Assembly (NCBI GenBank): GCA_902775135.1
Contig: CACYKY010000006.1
Coordinates: 1-64,000 of the forward strand
Length of the DNA stretch: 64,000 bases
Source of the DNA: an uncultured Bacteroidota bacterium
GTDB lineage: Bacteria; Bacteroidota; Bacteroidia; Bacteroidales; P3
Reading direction: 5' to 3'
A model generated the notes under the pieces. That model ran no database searches. It saw nothing but the letters and a program-made list of their open reading frames with translations, and was not told the origin of the DNA. Within the stretch, counting starts at the first letter, position 1. Every line of letters begins with the position of its first letter. This document shows positions 36,301 through 43,736 of this stretch, in pieces. The position numbers were made by a program, and so were the translations under genes.

Positions 36301-37463
36301 CGGCCTTGGAATTTGAAGAATTCGGTGGTGAAGGAACCGCCCGAGCCTCTATTGTCGGTGGCATAGGGGTAGTAGCCCGAGCCGCCGCCGAAGACATTGC
36401 CGAAGAAGGTGTGGCCGTCGCCGGGGTTGTAGGAGGCTGTGGTGTCGCCGGTTTCATAGGCATAGCGATCGTAGGGGAGGTAGTGCTTGGTGGGAGTGCC
36501 GTTGATGAGAGTATCGCGGCCGTATTTCCAGTGGTAGCACTCGGGCATCAGGCCCGCAATAGCGTTGATGCGCGTAGCATCCTGGGCCTTGACGGCTGCA
36601 ACGGCTTCGTCCCAGTTGGCAGCCGTATAGAGGCCTTTACCCTCTTCGTTCGTCCAGTCATAGCCATTGCCGATCTGGCCGCCGCTGACGATGACGCCGC
36701 AGCTGTCGAGCACCTGGCCATTCTCGCTGCCACCCCACACGGCTCCCACGATGAAGGCCGAGCCGCTGACACGCACCTCGGCGGTGTTGACATAGCCGAA
36801 ACGGGCGTTGTCGGCCGAGGGGGCCGGTTCGTGGACGGCATGGGGGTCGGTGTAGACACCCATACCGGCACCGAAGACATAGCCGATATCCACGCGCAAG
36901 GTGGCGTCCTTGTGGCCTATCTGGCCACCGCTGATCTCCACTAGGCTGCGGCCGGTACCACTGGCACAGCTGACGGGTTCGCCGAGCACGATGTCGTTCG
37001 TGGCATCGGCAGATGCAGCCAAGTTAAAGGTGCCCACGGAGGCCAGCTCGCCACCGCCGAAGACGGTGTTGTGCACATAGCCGCCGCTGATAGTCACATG
37101 GGTGTTGCCCTTGACATTGGCATAGGTGGGGTCAAAGATGGTGCCGGAGCCGCCACCGAAGACAAAGCCTTTGTAACTCGAGAGGTCGTTGCCTCCCACA
37201 TGGCCACCGCTGATGGTCACGTCGGCGTTGCCGTTGACGGCGCCCAACTCGCCACCGCCGTAGACGTTGTTGTCCACGGTGCCGGTAGTCATCTCCACGG
37301 TGGAGTTGCCGTGCACGCGGGCCACATCCACGCCGGGATATACACCCTTGCCGGCGCCGAACACACTTCCGTTCACCACCACCTGCGCCTGCGTAGCACC
37401 ATTGATACCAAGCATGAACAGCAAAGCCACCGCAGCAGCCTTGCCAACAATCGTACGCTTCAT
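30306..37463 (-). CDS. 2385-aa GGG-repeat exported protein lacking a sorting domain
   Basis: A signal peptide (MKRTIVGKAAAVALLFMLGI, then NGATQAQ) leads straight into repeats that fill the protein to its last residues. I count more than 25 strict [YF]GGG motifs plus variants (FGSSRG, FGAGRG, FGSGEN). A typical coil reads NVYGGGxxxxVxGNTxVxISGGxV, about 25-30 residues, compatible with a parallel beta-solenoid with the glycines at a turn. Five large repeats of roughly 180-230 residues lie in the middle. There is no catalytic motif, C-terminal sorting domain, anchor or membrane helix; the chain ends in the repeat phase GNTNVIIGDYE. The ATG at 37463 is preferred to the one at 37487 because it starts the signal peptide. 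The gene lies 113 nt downstream of the 1694-aa gene with no promoter motif between, so cotranscription is likely. Confidence 0.87.
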   Translation of the reverse strand: MKRTIVGKAAAVALLFMLGINGATQAQVVVNGSVFGAGKGVYPGVDVARVHGNSTVEMTTGTVDNNVYGGGELGAVNGNADVTISGGHVGGNDLSSYKGFVFGGGSGTIFDPTYANVKGNTHVTISGGYVHNTVFGGGELASVGTFNLAASADATNDIVLGEPVSCASGTGRSLVEISGGQIGHKDATLRVDIGYVFGAGMGVYTDPHAVHEPAPSADNARFGYVNTAEVRVSGSAFIVGAVWGGSENGQVLDSCGVIVSGGQIGNGYDWTNEEGKGLYTAANWDEAVAAVKAQDATRINAIAGLMPECYHWKYGRDTLINGTPTKHYLPYDRYAYETGDTTASYNPGDGHTFFGNVFGGGSGYYPYATDNRGSGGSFTTEFFKFQGRVRGNTYVVITGGHILTSVYGGCEYADVLGNCRVVMTGGTLGLPRTIDSITDHPVTSYLFGAGKGDQRTEFNMRTNVQNVNVKVSGGLIFGSVFGGGEDGHVLGDAKVTIDSAAWVGTWGTSYVDGNIFGGGRGFGGTAYTAGSIGGNVEVNINNDTVAGTPVRPTMLGSVYGGGRLASVGSYFVAVGDPNYSQLQSGDDHGNITLNITGGTIGNLRELNHPAFSSSASYSVGDVVAYQNQMYSFISAHSGAWDEDDVTDIVHTTGGNVFGSSMGRLFKLGATDETDPNSFLRIWPGMAKCKNTEINISGDATIYSNVYGGGELGYVMNNTKVTIDGPAVTIGHGVATGTTDACYLGSVYGGGYGSENITEHTNDTTSIVTTNGFVTAAMHAGRVYGNTEVELKNGHVLGNIYGGGELASVGRRWMHMTYAYDPSDPYKFQHPYDGTAATYNYEVNGETYTSYGYNANIGNTKVTVSGGIVGEVTNVTVGADRVAGHTTGRTGSVFGGSKGRPGYYDTVNHVDLGFFYTRMAYVDQTQVNINGGQIAASVFGGGENGHVRYNATVTMTDGTVGLVLDPTETVIDEYGESPVDIFHGNIYGGGRGIDVVQGNYLGEASGQVFGNTIVDISGGTVRHNVYGGGSIASVGTYVNYPIVPGDHAEATTGKATVTIHGGVIGSTGRNNGFVYGSGRGVAYSGSDFAHKAFVNNTEVNIQTGADVRGSVFGGGANGHVMTDTKVNISGGTIGLRIDSDVDSHPWTQPVAHTSGTYGAGDADPYTGGSGSGWVKYPTNNPSDPNYNDYVSQLGESAVTHFHGNVYGGGRGVDRHDGNFSTSAGRVYGNTNVDVSGGIIYHNVYGGGSMASVGYYNEVPITPHSSILSGGIATVTIRGGQIGTTGSNNGHVFGSSRGMAGSEFSHFAFTEDTYVNIQNGADIRGSVFGSGENGHVLNNTYVTMTGGTVGRPLTVAYTVLGDGTELQTGEACTYETGADAAVIFRGNIYGGGRGVDRHNGKLSLSAGTVYGNTHVDISGGTVTHNVYGGGSMASVGSTLYFNGTDTSSYEPVRNGTSEPPVYYDTVGKPERSHRYKDSHGEYTSRIPVETPCTYKYKTSADATDYTSDTRVADPVTGDYYDSTIYRWWDPATSDYTATSKTYYDNVGADTITGMAIVTIRNGATIGNAGNYVVDRKGFNNGRVFGAGRGMAGGAYAARANVFNTVVTIEGGTVNGSVFGGGENGHVLLDTRVTVNGGTIGHNMNASYSAVETAFSGQDDMIAAMKSRMANVGNVYGAGRGCDLAHDGTYSMSAGYVRGNTVVNVNGGTIHRNVYGGGSMALVGDYGLRGTEDHIQDANSGLATVNIHSSVGDANDNVAFGGNVFGSSRGRANDPDNPDFDFADMAYAFKTQVNIGNDAGDEALTVYRNVYGGGEAGHVDRGGTTVNIKSGTIKGNVFGGGMGASSSPTAGIVDGNTQVNIGLEAQTSGNNVVIGTAGDENTGNVFGGNDAGSSPLGVMQVDVWHTGHTPANTCPTISTLTDSDKAALLNETNASNSANYALLGVYGGGNQASVLTGDLSVDAHGWTGTALTKLNKKYITQRLDPGHNGNPAWAGDTSRLSKVVIHYCDENTVKYVYGGGRAANTLQNDVTIEGGRVYMAFAGGDGHTQDGSGNYLPANVKKSTVANMTSTGNVAVRVQGGIVYDVFGGSNTSGIIEGKTSIDLTPVSPCELINSETFAGGNEAVGNGGTIDLVCGTKFMNFYGGARNADINGDIVLNVRGGEYDTIFGGNKAGGVIDGDVTVNFYGGKTKCLFGGSNKGGNITGTITVNVNIQPDPSCPDVRLDYVYGAGKDAFYSPTNSSLVSPCVNIINDEITTDVFGGGLGETATVTANPKVVIGTDTAAGGRTYAVTILGNVYGGGSAAPVVGNPTVQTRSQGDNSTDPGTTQCATTLNGNVFGGGLGPTAITTGNTTVDVRGNRTTVEGNVYGGGNAGKVTGNTNVIIGDYE
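32000..34830 (-). repeat. Five higher-order repeats (about 180-230 aa each) inside the 2385-aa protein
   Basis: The cycle FG[SA][SG][RK]G ... TxVNIxxGAxxxGSVFGGGENGHV ... GGTxG ... IYGGGRGxD ... AGxVxGNTxVDISGGTxxHNVYGGGSMASVG ... ATVTIxGGxIG recurs five times. The cycles begin near 34790, 34235, 33590, 32710 and 32175. Variable inserts sit at fixed places after the GGTxG and SMASVG steps. Confidence 0.75.
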
Positions 37464-37535
37464 AGTATATAATTTAGTATGTTTCATTCTTATTGTCTTC
37501 CTTTTACACGAGATTCCCTAATCATTAATAGATTG

Positions 37536-37580
37536 TTTTAACTATTAACTATTATCTATTAACTATTAACTATAATCTAT
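37536..37580. repeat. AT-rich tandem TTAACTA/TATCTA repeat between giant genes
   Basis: The gap 37488-37576 contains repeated TTAACTATTAACTATTATC-like units of 7-8 bp. There is no promoter consensus or GC-rich stem, so neither initiation nor termination is evident between the two giant genes. Confidence 0.6.
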
Positions 37581-40500
37581 CTCAGTTCCACGTTCGTATT
37601 TCCCTGGACGTCGGCCTGGTTGCCGCCGCCGTAGACATTGCCCTTCACGTGGGCGCTGCCGGTGAGGATGACGTGGGTGTTGCCGTTGTTGTTGTTGGTC
37701 TTCACCACTTCGGCCTGTGAGCCGCCGCCGTAGACGTTGCCTTCGCCGTCGTCGCTGTCGTCAATGAGGCGTCCGCCCACGATGACATGCTTGGTGCCCG
37801 TGCCGCCGATGGTCACCTGCGGGTTGGCCGTCACGCCGGCCGCGGAACCCAAGCCGCCGCCGAAGACAGCGTTGCGCACCGTGCCGTTGACGATGTTCAC
37901 CACCGGCGAGGTGATGGTGTTGTCGCTCGGCTCATAGGCGGCCATGTTGCCGCCGCCGTAGACGTTCTCCACCTTCAGGGGGCATTCCGTTCCCGTGGAG
38001 TCCATCGTCACGGTGATGGTGCCCGTGATGGAGCCGCCCTGGTTGTTGCCGCCGAAGGCGTTGATCATCGTGCCGCCGTTGAGCGTGAGGGTCACGTTGC
38101 CCGTGATGGTGCCGCCGAGGTTGTTGCCGCCGAAGACGTTCTGGAACTTGCCCTTGGTGATGACCAGGTTGATGTCGGCCCCGTGGTCGGCCGCTTTGGC
38201 GCCGCCGAAGAGGTTGGTGATCTCCATGTCGCACGAGGAGATGGTGACGCTGGGGGTGATGAAGGCGCCGCCGCTGGTCTGTGCCGGAGCCTGGTTGCCG
38301 CCGCCGTAGAGCTCACCGATGACGTTGTTGGCGCAGGCGGCATAGGCGTTGCCACTGCAGGGGTCGTTGCCCGACTCTACGCCCTCCACAACGGTGACGT
38401 TGATGCCGCCGTTGATGCGGCCGTACTGGTTGCTGCCGCCGAAGGCGGCGTCGACCTGGCCACCATGGATGGTGAGGTGCGTGCCGCCGGTGGTGATGTT
38501 GGCGCCGGGGTTGTAGTGGGCAGCAGAGGCGTTGGTGTGGTTGTTGGTGGTGCTGAAGCCGTTGCCGCCGCCGAAGGCGTTGCCTATGTGGCCGCCCCAG
38601 ATGGTGACATTGGTACCGGCCACGTCGCTGGCGTTGCCGCCGCCATATACATATTCTATATTATTGTCGCATCCGTGGATGGTCACCACGGGCGTACCGG
38701 TGTAGTCGGAGCGGTTGCCGCCGCCGTAGACGGCGTAGAGGGCGAATGTCTGACCCGCTTCAGCGGGGTCGGTGCCGTAGAGGTCCACCGTCACGGAGCC
38801 CATGGGGGTGCCGTTGACGTTGTTGCATCCGAAGACGCCACCCGAGCCGTTCTCGCCGGTGCCGTCGTTGGGACGCACGCTGCCGCCGTAGACCTTCACC
38901 TGTACAGGTCCGTAGACGTTGGCGGCAACGGTAGAACTACCCAAGCCACCGCCGTAGAGGCCGCCGTAGATGGTGCCCTTGTAGAGGGTGACATAGGTGT
39001 GGTAGGTATTGGTGGCCGAGGTGCCGTTGACATAGCCCAGGGCGGAGCCGCCATAGACGTCGCCGTAGACAGTCACGCCGTCGGTAGCATCGCATCCGGA
39101 ACCCAAGGTCAGATCCACATTCTGGCTGACGCGGGTGGCCTGTCCAAATCCGCCACCATGGATATTGGCATGCTGGGAAGGCGTACCCACCTGGCCGCCG
39201 TCGATCTGCATGGTGACGCTGTTGCTGATGGTGCCCGTGGTGTTGCTTCCGCCATAGAGGCCGCCTTCAATCAGGCCGCCTATCATCTTTATATTAATAG
39301 CAGGACCATTGTTCTGGTTCGAGCCGCCAAAGACACTACCCTGGACGGTGCCACCGGAGACATAAACGGTGGTCGACGTCTGGGCGTAACCGAAGTTGCC
39401 GCCGCCGTACACGTTGCGTTCAATGTTGCATTCGTCGGCCACCACAACGGTAGTACCCTGGGACATACGTCCGCTGGTGGTGTTGCCTTCAACACCCTTG
39501 CCGGCACCGAAGACTATACCTCCGACTGAACCATTAATATTTACGTCGCTTCCCGTACCGCCGCACGCGGCAGTACCTCCAAAGTAGACTTTGGTGGATC
39601 CATTGGTGACACCACCATAGGTATCTTCATTCGTCTGACCTGCGGGATAGGCTTCGCCGTTGCAGCCGCCACCAATCCAACCGGTGATGGACCCTCCGGT
39701 GACAATCAGATTGCGGTTTCCGTAGGCTGCCGAACGGGCGGCGCCGCCGTACACGGCTCCACGCACATGGCCTCCCGTCATGCGGACAGTAACGGAGTTG
39801 TTGTTTTGGTTCTGGCTGGCGTCGATGCCGCCGGCGATTGAAGCCACCTCACCGCCTTCCATATACAGTATACGGTGTCCGCGGACACGGTTAGCGGCAA
39901 TGCCGATATAGAAGGCCTGTGCTGCATCGGCAGTATAGGAGTTGTTTATCGTGAAGCTGTTGCCTATTTTGCCACTCTTGACATGGACGACAAAAGATTT
40001 ATCCGAATAGGCAATTCCATTGGCTTCGCTCACACCATAACCATAAAAGGCGCCGTTGTTTACTATCAGGTTGTTCGTGACGCCTGAGTTCGTCGCCCGG
40101 TCATAGTCGCATCCCAGGACGCCTTTGACGTTTGGCGTTCCCCCAAGAGTACTACCATTATCGGTTTGTGTACCTCCTGTGGTAGAATAGCCTCTCAGGA
40201 ATGAGAGGTAGTTGATGGTGCCGCTCTCAAGGCGTATGGTATAGCTGGGCGAGGTGACGTTGCCGTTTACTCCACTGACATAATTTATTGTACCCGAGCA
40301 TCCGCGGCCAATAATCAAACTATGGTTGGCAGCGGTCATGGTATTGCCACTCATGCTGGTGAACTGCACATTCTCAAACTTGGTATTGGCCTGTAGCGTA
40401 ATGACATTATTATTATTTCCGCGAACTCGTCCTATTTGATTATTACCCGATGTACCATTGGGGAGGTAAGGAGAGATGGTTGACGGTCGGTTGACATCCG

Positions 40501-42661
40501 TGATATTTCCATTGGTGTTTCCACCACCGCCAGCGAAATAGAAATCTTTATTTGAGGAAAGGACCACAAAGTTGCGTTCATAGCCTAAACCTGCATGGTT
40601 GGGAACGGACCAGTTGCCGTTACCGTTTGCATAAACCAAATAGGCAATGGCCCATACGGCCTCCAGTTCCACCTCCATGCCGTACTCGCTGTTGGGGGCG
40701 AAGTAAATCTGGGTCTCCGCATTGATGATGGCATTCAGCGCAAGGGCTGTGCCGCCGCTGGCGGCGCTATAGACGGCGCCACCCGTGACGCTCTTAAGTC
40801 GCCAGCATTGGAATCCGCGCCAGCCGGTCCAATCAGCCCTGCCCGATGTCGGCGGTGTGCCATAGGTGGGCCTCACCTGGAAGGGGTTGGGGATGGTGGT
40901 GTAGGGGCAGCGCGAAGCCGCTGCCGACTGGCTACCCGAACTGAAGGTATAGGCCGTCTGGGTATTGGCACCACGCTCCAGGGTCTTGAAGTAGATGAAG
41001 GTGTTCTCGTTCTCGCCCACATTGGTCTTGGCGCCGCCCACATAGTTGGCGTTGTCGCCAGGCTCAACATAGTTGGATGTACCGGCGGTATAGTCGTCGG
41101 CGTTGTTCATCATGATGCCGTCGCCGTAGTAGGTGATCTTCACGTCGGCAGGCGAGAGGCTGCGGATGGGGCAGTCGGCGTCGCTGTAGTAGCTCCAGGC
41201 ATGGTCCTCACGGTCGTCGAGGATCACCTTGCCGCCACCGACGCCGCTGGTGATGAAGTCGGCAGTAGCCACTTCGGAGTTGGTATAGCCCGACTTGACG
41301 GCGATGGCCTTGATGGTCTGCGGGTTGGAGAGCTGCACAGGGGCGCTGTAGGTGGCCGACGAGGTGGTGGGGGTGCTGCCGTCGGTGGTGTAGTAGATGG
41401 TGGCGCCATCGGTGGCGCAGGCAACGGTGGCCAGGCCGCTGTTGTCGATGGTGATGGTCGGCTTGTCCACCCGGCTGGTGAGGCTCTGGGTGACCACACC
41501 CGAGGCATGTCCGTCGCGGATGGCTATGGCCTTGACGGTAGTGGGATTGGACGGCAGGGTGAAGAGGCCGCTGTAGACGGTACTCGACGCGTCAGGGGTG
41601 CTGCCATCGAGGGTGTAGTAGATGGTGGCGCCAGGGGTAGCACAGCTGATCTGACCCTGATTGGTGCCGTAGAGCGATATCTCGGGATTGGCCGTTTCGG
41701 CCATGATGCGCACGGTGGTCGTGGTTGTCTTTTGAATACCTTGACCCGAATGGATGGTCCTGAGGGTGAGGGTGACGGTTTGGTCGGTGGCGGGGGCCGA
41801 GTTGACAGTCATCACGCCCGTGTTGACCCCTATTGTGGCATAGGTGATGTCACTCAGATTCCATTCATAGGTAATACCTGCCGAAGAGGGGTCTCCCGTT
41901 ACTCTGGTAGTAAAATCCTCCGTATTGGTGGTAAGGTAGGCGTTGCCGGAACCGCCGTAATAGTAGTGCTGGTTGGAGTTGAAAACGGCGTGTGCAGGGA
42001 TGGTTACTGTGGTGGTGGTCATCGTAGCCTCGGAATGGCTGAATGTCTGGTTCTCACCGTTGTAGAGACTTGCCGTAGAGGGGCTGATGGTGGCAGCAGA
42101 CAAATCGTACTCAGTATTGGTGGATTGAGCCTGGTTAGTGCCAGCTGTGGTGGTGGAACGGTATTCGGTAGTATATGCATAATACAAGTTTTGATTATTC
42201 CTTTGGTTATATCTAGTGCTTTGTGAACTACTTATTTTCCAACTTGTTCTATAGTAGACATAGTAGGTTGTGTTGTTATAAAAGAATAGTCTGTTGTCGC
42301 TATTTCTCCAATAGGCGTTAGCCGGAGCCGTGGTGCTGACGCTGATGGCCATACCATCGGTGATAGTGCCGGTCACCACCATCCAATAGCGGGTACCGTT
42401 GACGACGGTGTACAGGTAGCGCGAGGTGGTGCTCAGCGTTGTCTCGGTCAACGTGCTGGTACTCGACACGCAGGTCCACACACATCCTGCAGAAAACGTG
42501 GTGGTGTTGGCCACCTGCCCGCTGTTGTTCACCGACAGGTAGCCATTGTTGTAGACAAACACATATTTGGCCGCCCATGCCGGCGCCAGGCCCGCCAGGA
42601 TCAGCCCCGCGAGCACTATCGCTCTTTTCAAACCTTTCATTCGTTGCATGATTTTGTTCAT
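37577..42661 (-). CDS. 1694-aa exported protein: Fn3-associated repeats and GGG-repeat solenoid
   Basis: A signal peptide spans about residues 1-31 (LAGLILAGLAPAWA). A Ser/Thr/Tyr-rich N-terminal module (to about 180) follows. Two Fn3-associated (chitobiase C-terminal-like) repeats occur at about 321-384 and 396-471, each with ATIYYTxDGSTP and a VKAIAxR/KxG end. From about residue 920 to the end the chain is GGG/GGN repeats (SVFGGSNQNN, NVYGGGNFGY, GGTITGNVTL). It ends VQGNTNVELR with no sorting domain. The ATG at 42661 is chosen over that at 42682 because it aligns with the start codon of the nucleotidyltransferase gene in a duplicated leader. It is the first of three giant repeat genes in the same direction. 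Confidence 0.85.
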   Translation of the reverse strand: MNKIMQRMKGLKRAIVLAGLILAGLAPAWAAKYVFVYNNGYLSVNNSGQVANTTTFSAGCVWTCVSSTSTLTETTLSTTSRYLYTVVNGTRYWMVVTGTITDGMAISVSTTAPANAYWRNSDNRLFFYNNTTYYVYYRTSWKISSSQSTRYNQRNNQNLYYAYTTEYRSTTTAGTNQAQSTNTEYDLSAATISPSTASLYNGENQTFSHSEATMTTTTVTIPAHAVFNSNQHYYYGGSGNAYLTTNTEDFTTRVTGDPSSAGITYEWNLSDITYATIGVNTGVMTVNSAPATDQTVTLTLRTIHSGQGIQKTTTTTVRIMAETANPEISLYGTNQGQISCATPGATIYYTLDGSTPDASSTVYSGLFTLPSNPTTVKAIAIRDGHASGVVTQSLTSRVDKPTITIDNSGLATVACATDGATIYYTTDGSTPTTSSATYSAPVQLSNPQTIKAIAVKSGYTNSEVATADFITSGVGGGKVILDDREDHAWSYYSDADCPIRSLSPADVKITYYGDGIMMNNADDYTAGTSNYVEPGDNANYVGGAKTNVGENENTFIYFKTLERGANTQTAYTFSSGSQSAAASRCPYTTIPNPFQVRPTYGTPPTSGRADWTGWRGFQCWRLKSVTGGAVYSAASGGTALALNAIINAETQIYFAPNSEYGMEVELEAVWAIAYLVYANGNGNWSVPNHAGLGYERNFVVLSSNKDFYFAGGGGNTNGNITDVNRPSTISPYLPNGTSGNNQIGRVRGNNNNVITLQANTKFENVQFTSMSGNTMTAANHSLIIGRGCSGTINYVSGVNGNVTSPSYTIRLESGTINYLSFLRGYSTTGGTQTDNGSTLGGTPNVKGVLGCDYDRATNSGVTNNLIVNNGAFYGYGVSEANGIAYSDKSFVVHVKSGKIGNSFTINNSYTADAAQAFYIGIAANRVRGHRILYMEGGEVASIAGGIDASQNQNNNSVTVRMTGGHVRGAVYGGAARSAAYGNRNLIVTGGSITGWIGGGCNGEAYPAGQTNEDTYGGVTNGSTKVYFGGTAACGGTGSDVNINGSVGGIVFGAGKGVEGNTTSGRMSQGTTVVVADECNIERNVYGGGNFGYAQTSTTVYVSGGTVQGSVFGGSNQNNGPAINIKMIGGLIEGGLYGGSNTTGTISNSVTMQIDGGQVGTPSQHANIHGGGFGQATRVSQNVDLTLGSGCDATDGVTVYGDVYGGSALGYVNGTSATNTYHTYVTLYKGTIYGGLYGGGLGSSTVAANVYGPVQVKVYGGSVRPNDGTGENGSGGVFGCNNVNGTPMGSVTVDLYGTDPAEAGQTFALYAVYGGGNRSDYTGTPVVTIHGCDNNIEYVYGGGNASDVAGTNVTIWGGHIGNAFGGGNGFSTTNNHTNASAAHYNPGANITTGGTHLTIHGGQVDAAFGGSNQYGRINGGINVTVVEGVESGNDPCSGNAYAACANNVIGELYGGGNQAPAQTSGGAFITPSVTISSCDMEITNLFGGAKAADHGADINLVITKGKFQNVFGGNNLGGTITGNVTLTLNGGTMINAFGGNNQGGSITGTITVTMDSTGTECPLKVENVYGGGNMAAYEPSDNTITSPVVNIVNGTVRNAVFGGGLGSAAGVTANPQVTIGGTGTKHVIVGGRLIDDSDDGEGNVYGGGSQAEVVKTNNNNGNTHVILTGSAHVKGNVYGGGNQADVQGNTNVELR

Positions 42662-42705
42662 ATCGTGTGTGGTTTTATTCATTTGTCTGTTGTTTTCTTT
42701 TTTAT
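42657..42705 (-). repeat. Duplicated 5' leader, copy before the 1694-aa gene
   Basis: On the minus strand this leader contains AAAACAACAGACAA, TAAAACCAC and a terminal ATATGA start context. About 32 of 37 bases match the leader of the nucleotidyltransferase gene at 43137-43186. Confidence 0.7.
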
Positions 42706-42826
42706 TTCAATCACCAGTTCGTCAACCAAATGCTATCTCTTTGCGGTTCTCGGTGGTGTTCATACCTTTACCCTTGCTGTTCCTTCGTGCTATTCGTGGT
42801 CTTGCCGGTTGATCGTGTTTTGTTCT

Positions 42827-43141
42827 TTATAGTTTTATTGCCTCGCGGGTGATGTTCTGATAGAATGGTGTGATTCGGTGACGGCTGTGCCAGTCGTTCT
42901 TGCCATAGGCGAACAGGTGCACCACCTGGCCGGTCTCTATCATCAGGTCGGTCATGTGGTCGATGAAGTATCCCTCCTCTTTGACCGACAACGTGTCGCG
43001 CGGCGACAGAACGAGGACATCCCAGTCGGAATCCTCGCGGGCGGTGCCACGTGAGCGAGAGCCATACAGCCATACCTCTGCCGAAGGCTCCACCTCCAGC
43101 ACATTGGCTTTGATTCTTTCTCTCATTGTTTCGTCGGTCAT
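42827..43141 (-). CDS. Minimal nucleotidyltransferase (MNT-type)
   Basis: 104 aa. The pol-beta-like nucleotidyltransferase motif GSRSRGTAREDSDWDVLV contains the Gly-Ser signature and catalytic Asp-x-Asp (DWD). Such minimal proteins act as the MNT half of HEPN-MNT toxin-antitoxin pairs, adding nucleotides or AMP to the HEPN partner. No HEPN gene lies in the 165-nt gap downstream or in the upstream gap, so it is a solo copy or its partner has been lost. It has its own promoter (43299-43329) and a leader nearly identical to that of the following giant gene. There is no obvious functional link to the surface proteins. Confidence 0.82.
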   Translation of the reverse strand: MTDETMRERIKANVLEVEPSAEVWLYGSRSRGTAREDSDWDVLVLSPRDTLSVKEEGYFIDHMTDLMIETGQVVHLFAYGKNDWHSRHRITPFYQNITREAIKL

Positions 43142-43186
43142 ATCGTTCGTGGTTTTACTTACTTGTCTGTTGTTTTCCTCTGTTAG
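43137..43186 (-). repeat. Duplicated 5' leader, copy before the nucleotidyltransferase gene
   Basis: Matches 42657-42705 across the start codon and about 37 nt upstream, including AAAACAACAGACAA. The segment upstream of this block differs between the copies. Confidence 0.7.
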
Positions 43187-43298
43187 TTACTTTTTGTCAT
43201 TTTTTCCGCCCTTCTAGCAAAGCGGCATTATTAAAATTATATAATATTGCGTTGAGTATTACCATTTTAGACAATACATCAATACATAGTCCAAAATG

Positions 43299-43329
43299 CA
43301 AAGATACACTTTTTTTCATAAATACAAAA
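43299..43329 (-). promoter_or_regulatory. Promoter of the nucleotidyltransferase / GGG-repeat island
   Basis: On the minus strand TTTTG (43329-43325) and TATCTTTG (43306-43299) are 18 bases apart. The predicted start near 43292 gives a leader of about 150 nt. It is the only consensus promoter I see before the 1694-aa and 2385-aa genes. Confidence 0.65.
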
Positions 43330-43627
43330 AAAAAACACACACGCGAGGAAAAAAACTGGGGAGCGGAAATCCATACATCCGGAGGCCGGGCGAAGAGCAG
43401 GGATTCTGCTTAACATAACCCAAAGTCAAGTGCCTGAAAATCAGTACCAACAAGGGACCCCCTCTTACTCCCCTCTTACTCCTCTCTTTATCATCCCTTT
43501 ATTAACCCTTGGTTTAGTGAGAGTTAGGTAGGGGTAGATAAGGCGCATTTTAAGGGTTTTTAACATTTTGGCGAGGGGTTTTGAGGGGCGTGTCGGGCGG
43601 GGGTGCAGGAGTCGAAGGTGAGTCGGA
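43330..43627. other. Intergenic stretch with a pyrimidine-rich tract
   Basis: Part of the 595-bp gap between the divergent nucleotidyltransferase and DUF6922-like genes. A run of CCCTCTTACTC-like units lies near 43450-43490. I see no convincing gene; the frames here are short and lack a family signature. Confidence 0.5.
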
Positions 43628-43660
43628 GTTGATACGGTGTTGATACGGTGTTGATACGGT
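43628..43660. repeat. Three direct 11-bp repeats GTTGATACGGT
   Basis: Perfect copies at 43628-43638, 43639-43649 and 43650-43660, phased at one helical turn. They lie about 35 bp upstream of the -33 element of the next promoter, a position that would suit an activator site. Confidence 0.75.
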
Positions 43661-43695
43661 GTTGGTAGCATAAGGAGGACGAATGGTAAGTTTTT

Positions 43696-43727
43696 TTTGG
43701 TCAATTGGATATTTATTCGTAATTTTG
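43696..43727 (+). promoter_or_regulatory. Promoter of the DUF6922-like gene
   Basis: TTTG (43696-43699) and TAATTTTG (43720-43727) are 20 bases apart. The predicted start is within about 3-6 nt of the ATG at 43737, so the mRNA would be nearly leaderless. Confidence 0.6.
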
Positions 43728-43736
43728 CAACCTGAA

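Noticed and set aside
17935..36944. Very long plus-strand frames opposite the GGG-repeat genes, up to 1670 codons
   Set aside because: The composition (VVAHHG-type, Val/His/Gly-rich) is what the reverse complement of repeated Tyr-Gly-Gly-Gly and Asn/Thr codons gives. The minus-strand frames have signal peptides, promoters, terminators and a sorting domain.
30306..37463. Glycine-rich repeats as a CRISPR-like or simple DNA repeat array
   Set aside because: The DNA repeats (GTCTACGGCGGCGG-like on the minus strand) stay in frame throughout, with synonymous and conservative variation, and there are no uniform repeat and spacer lengths.
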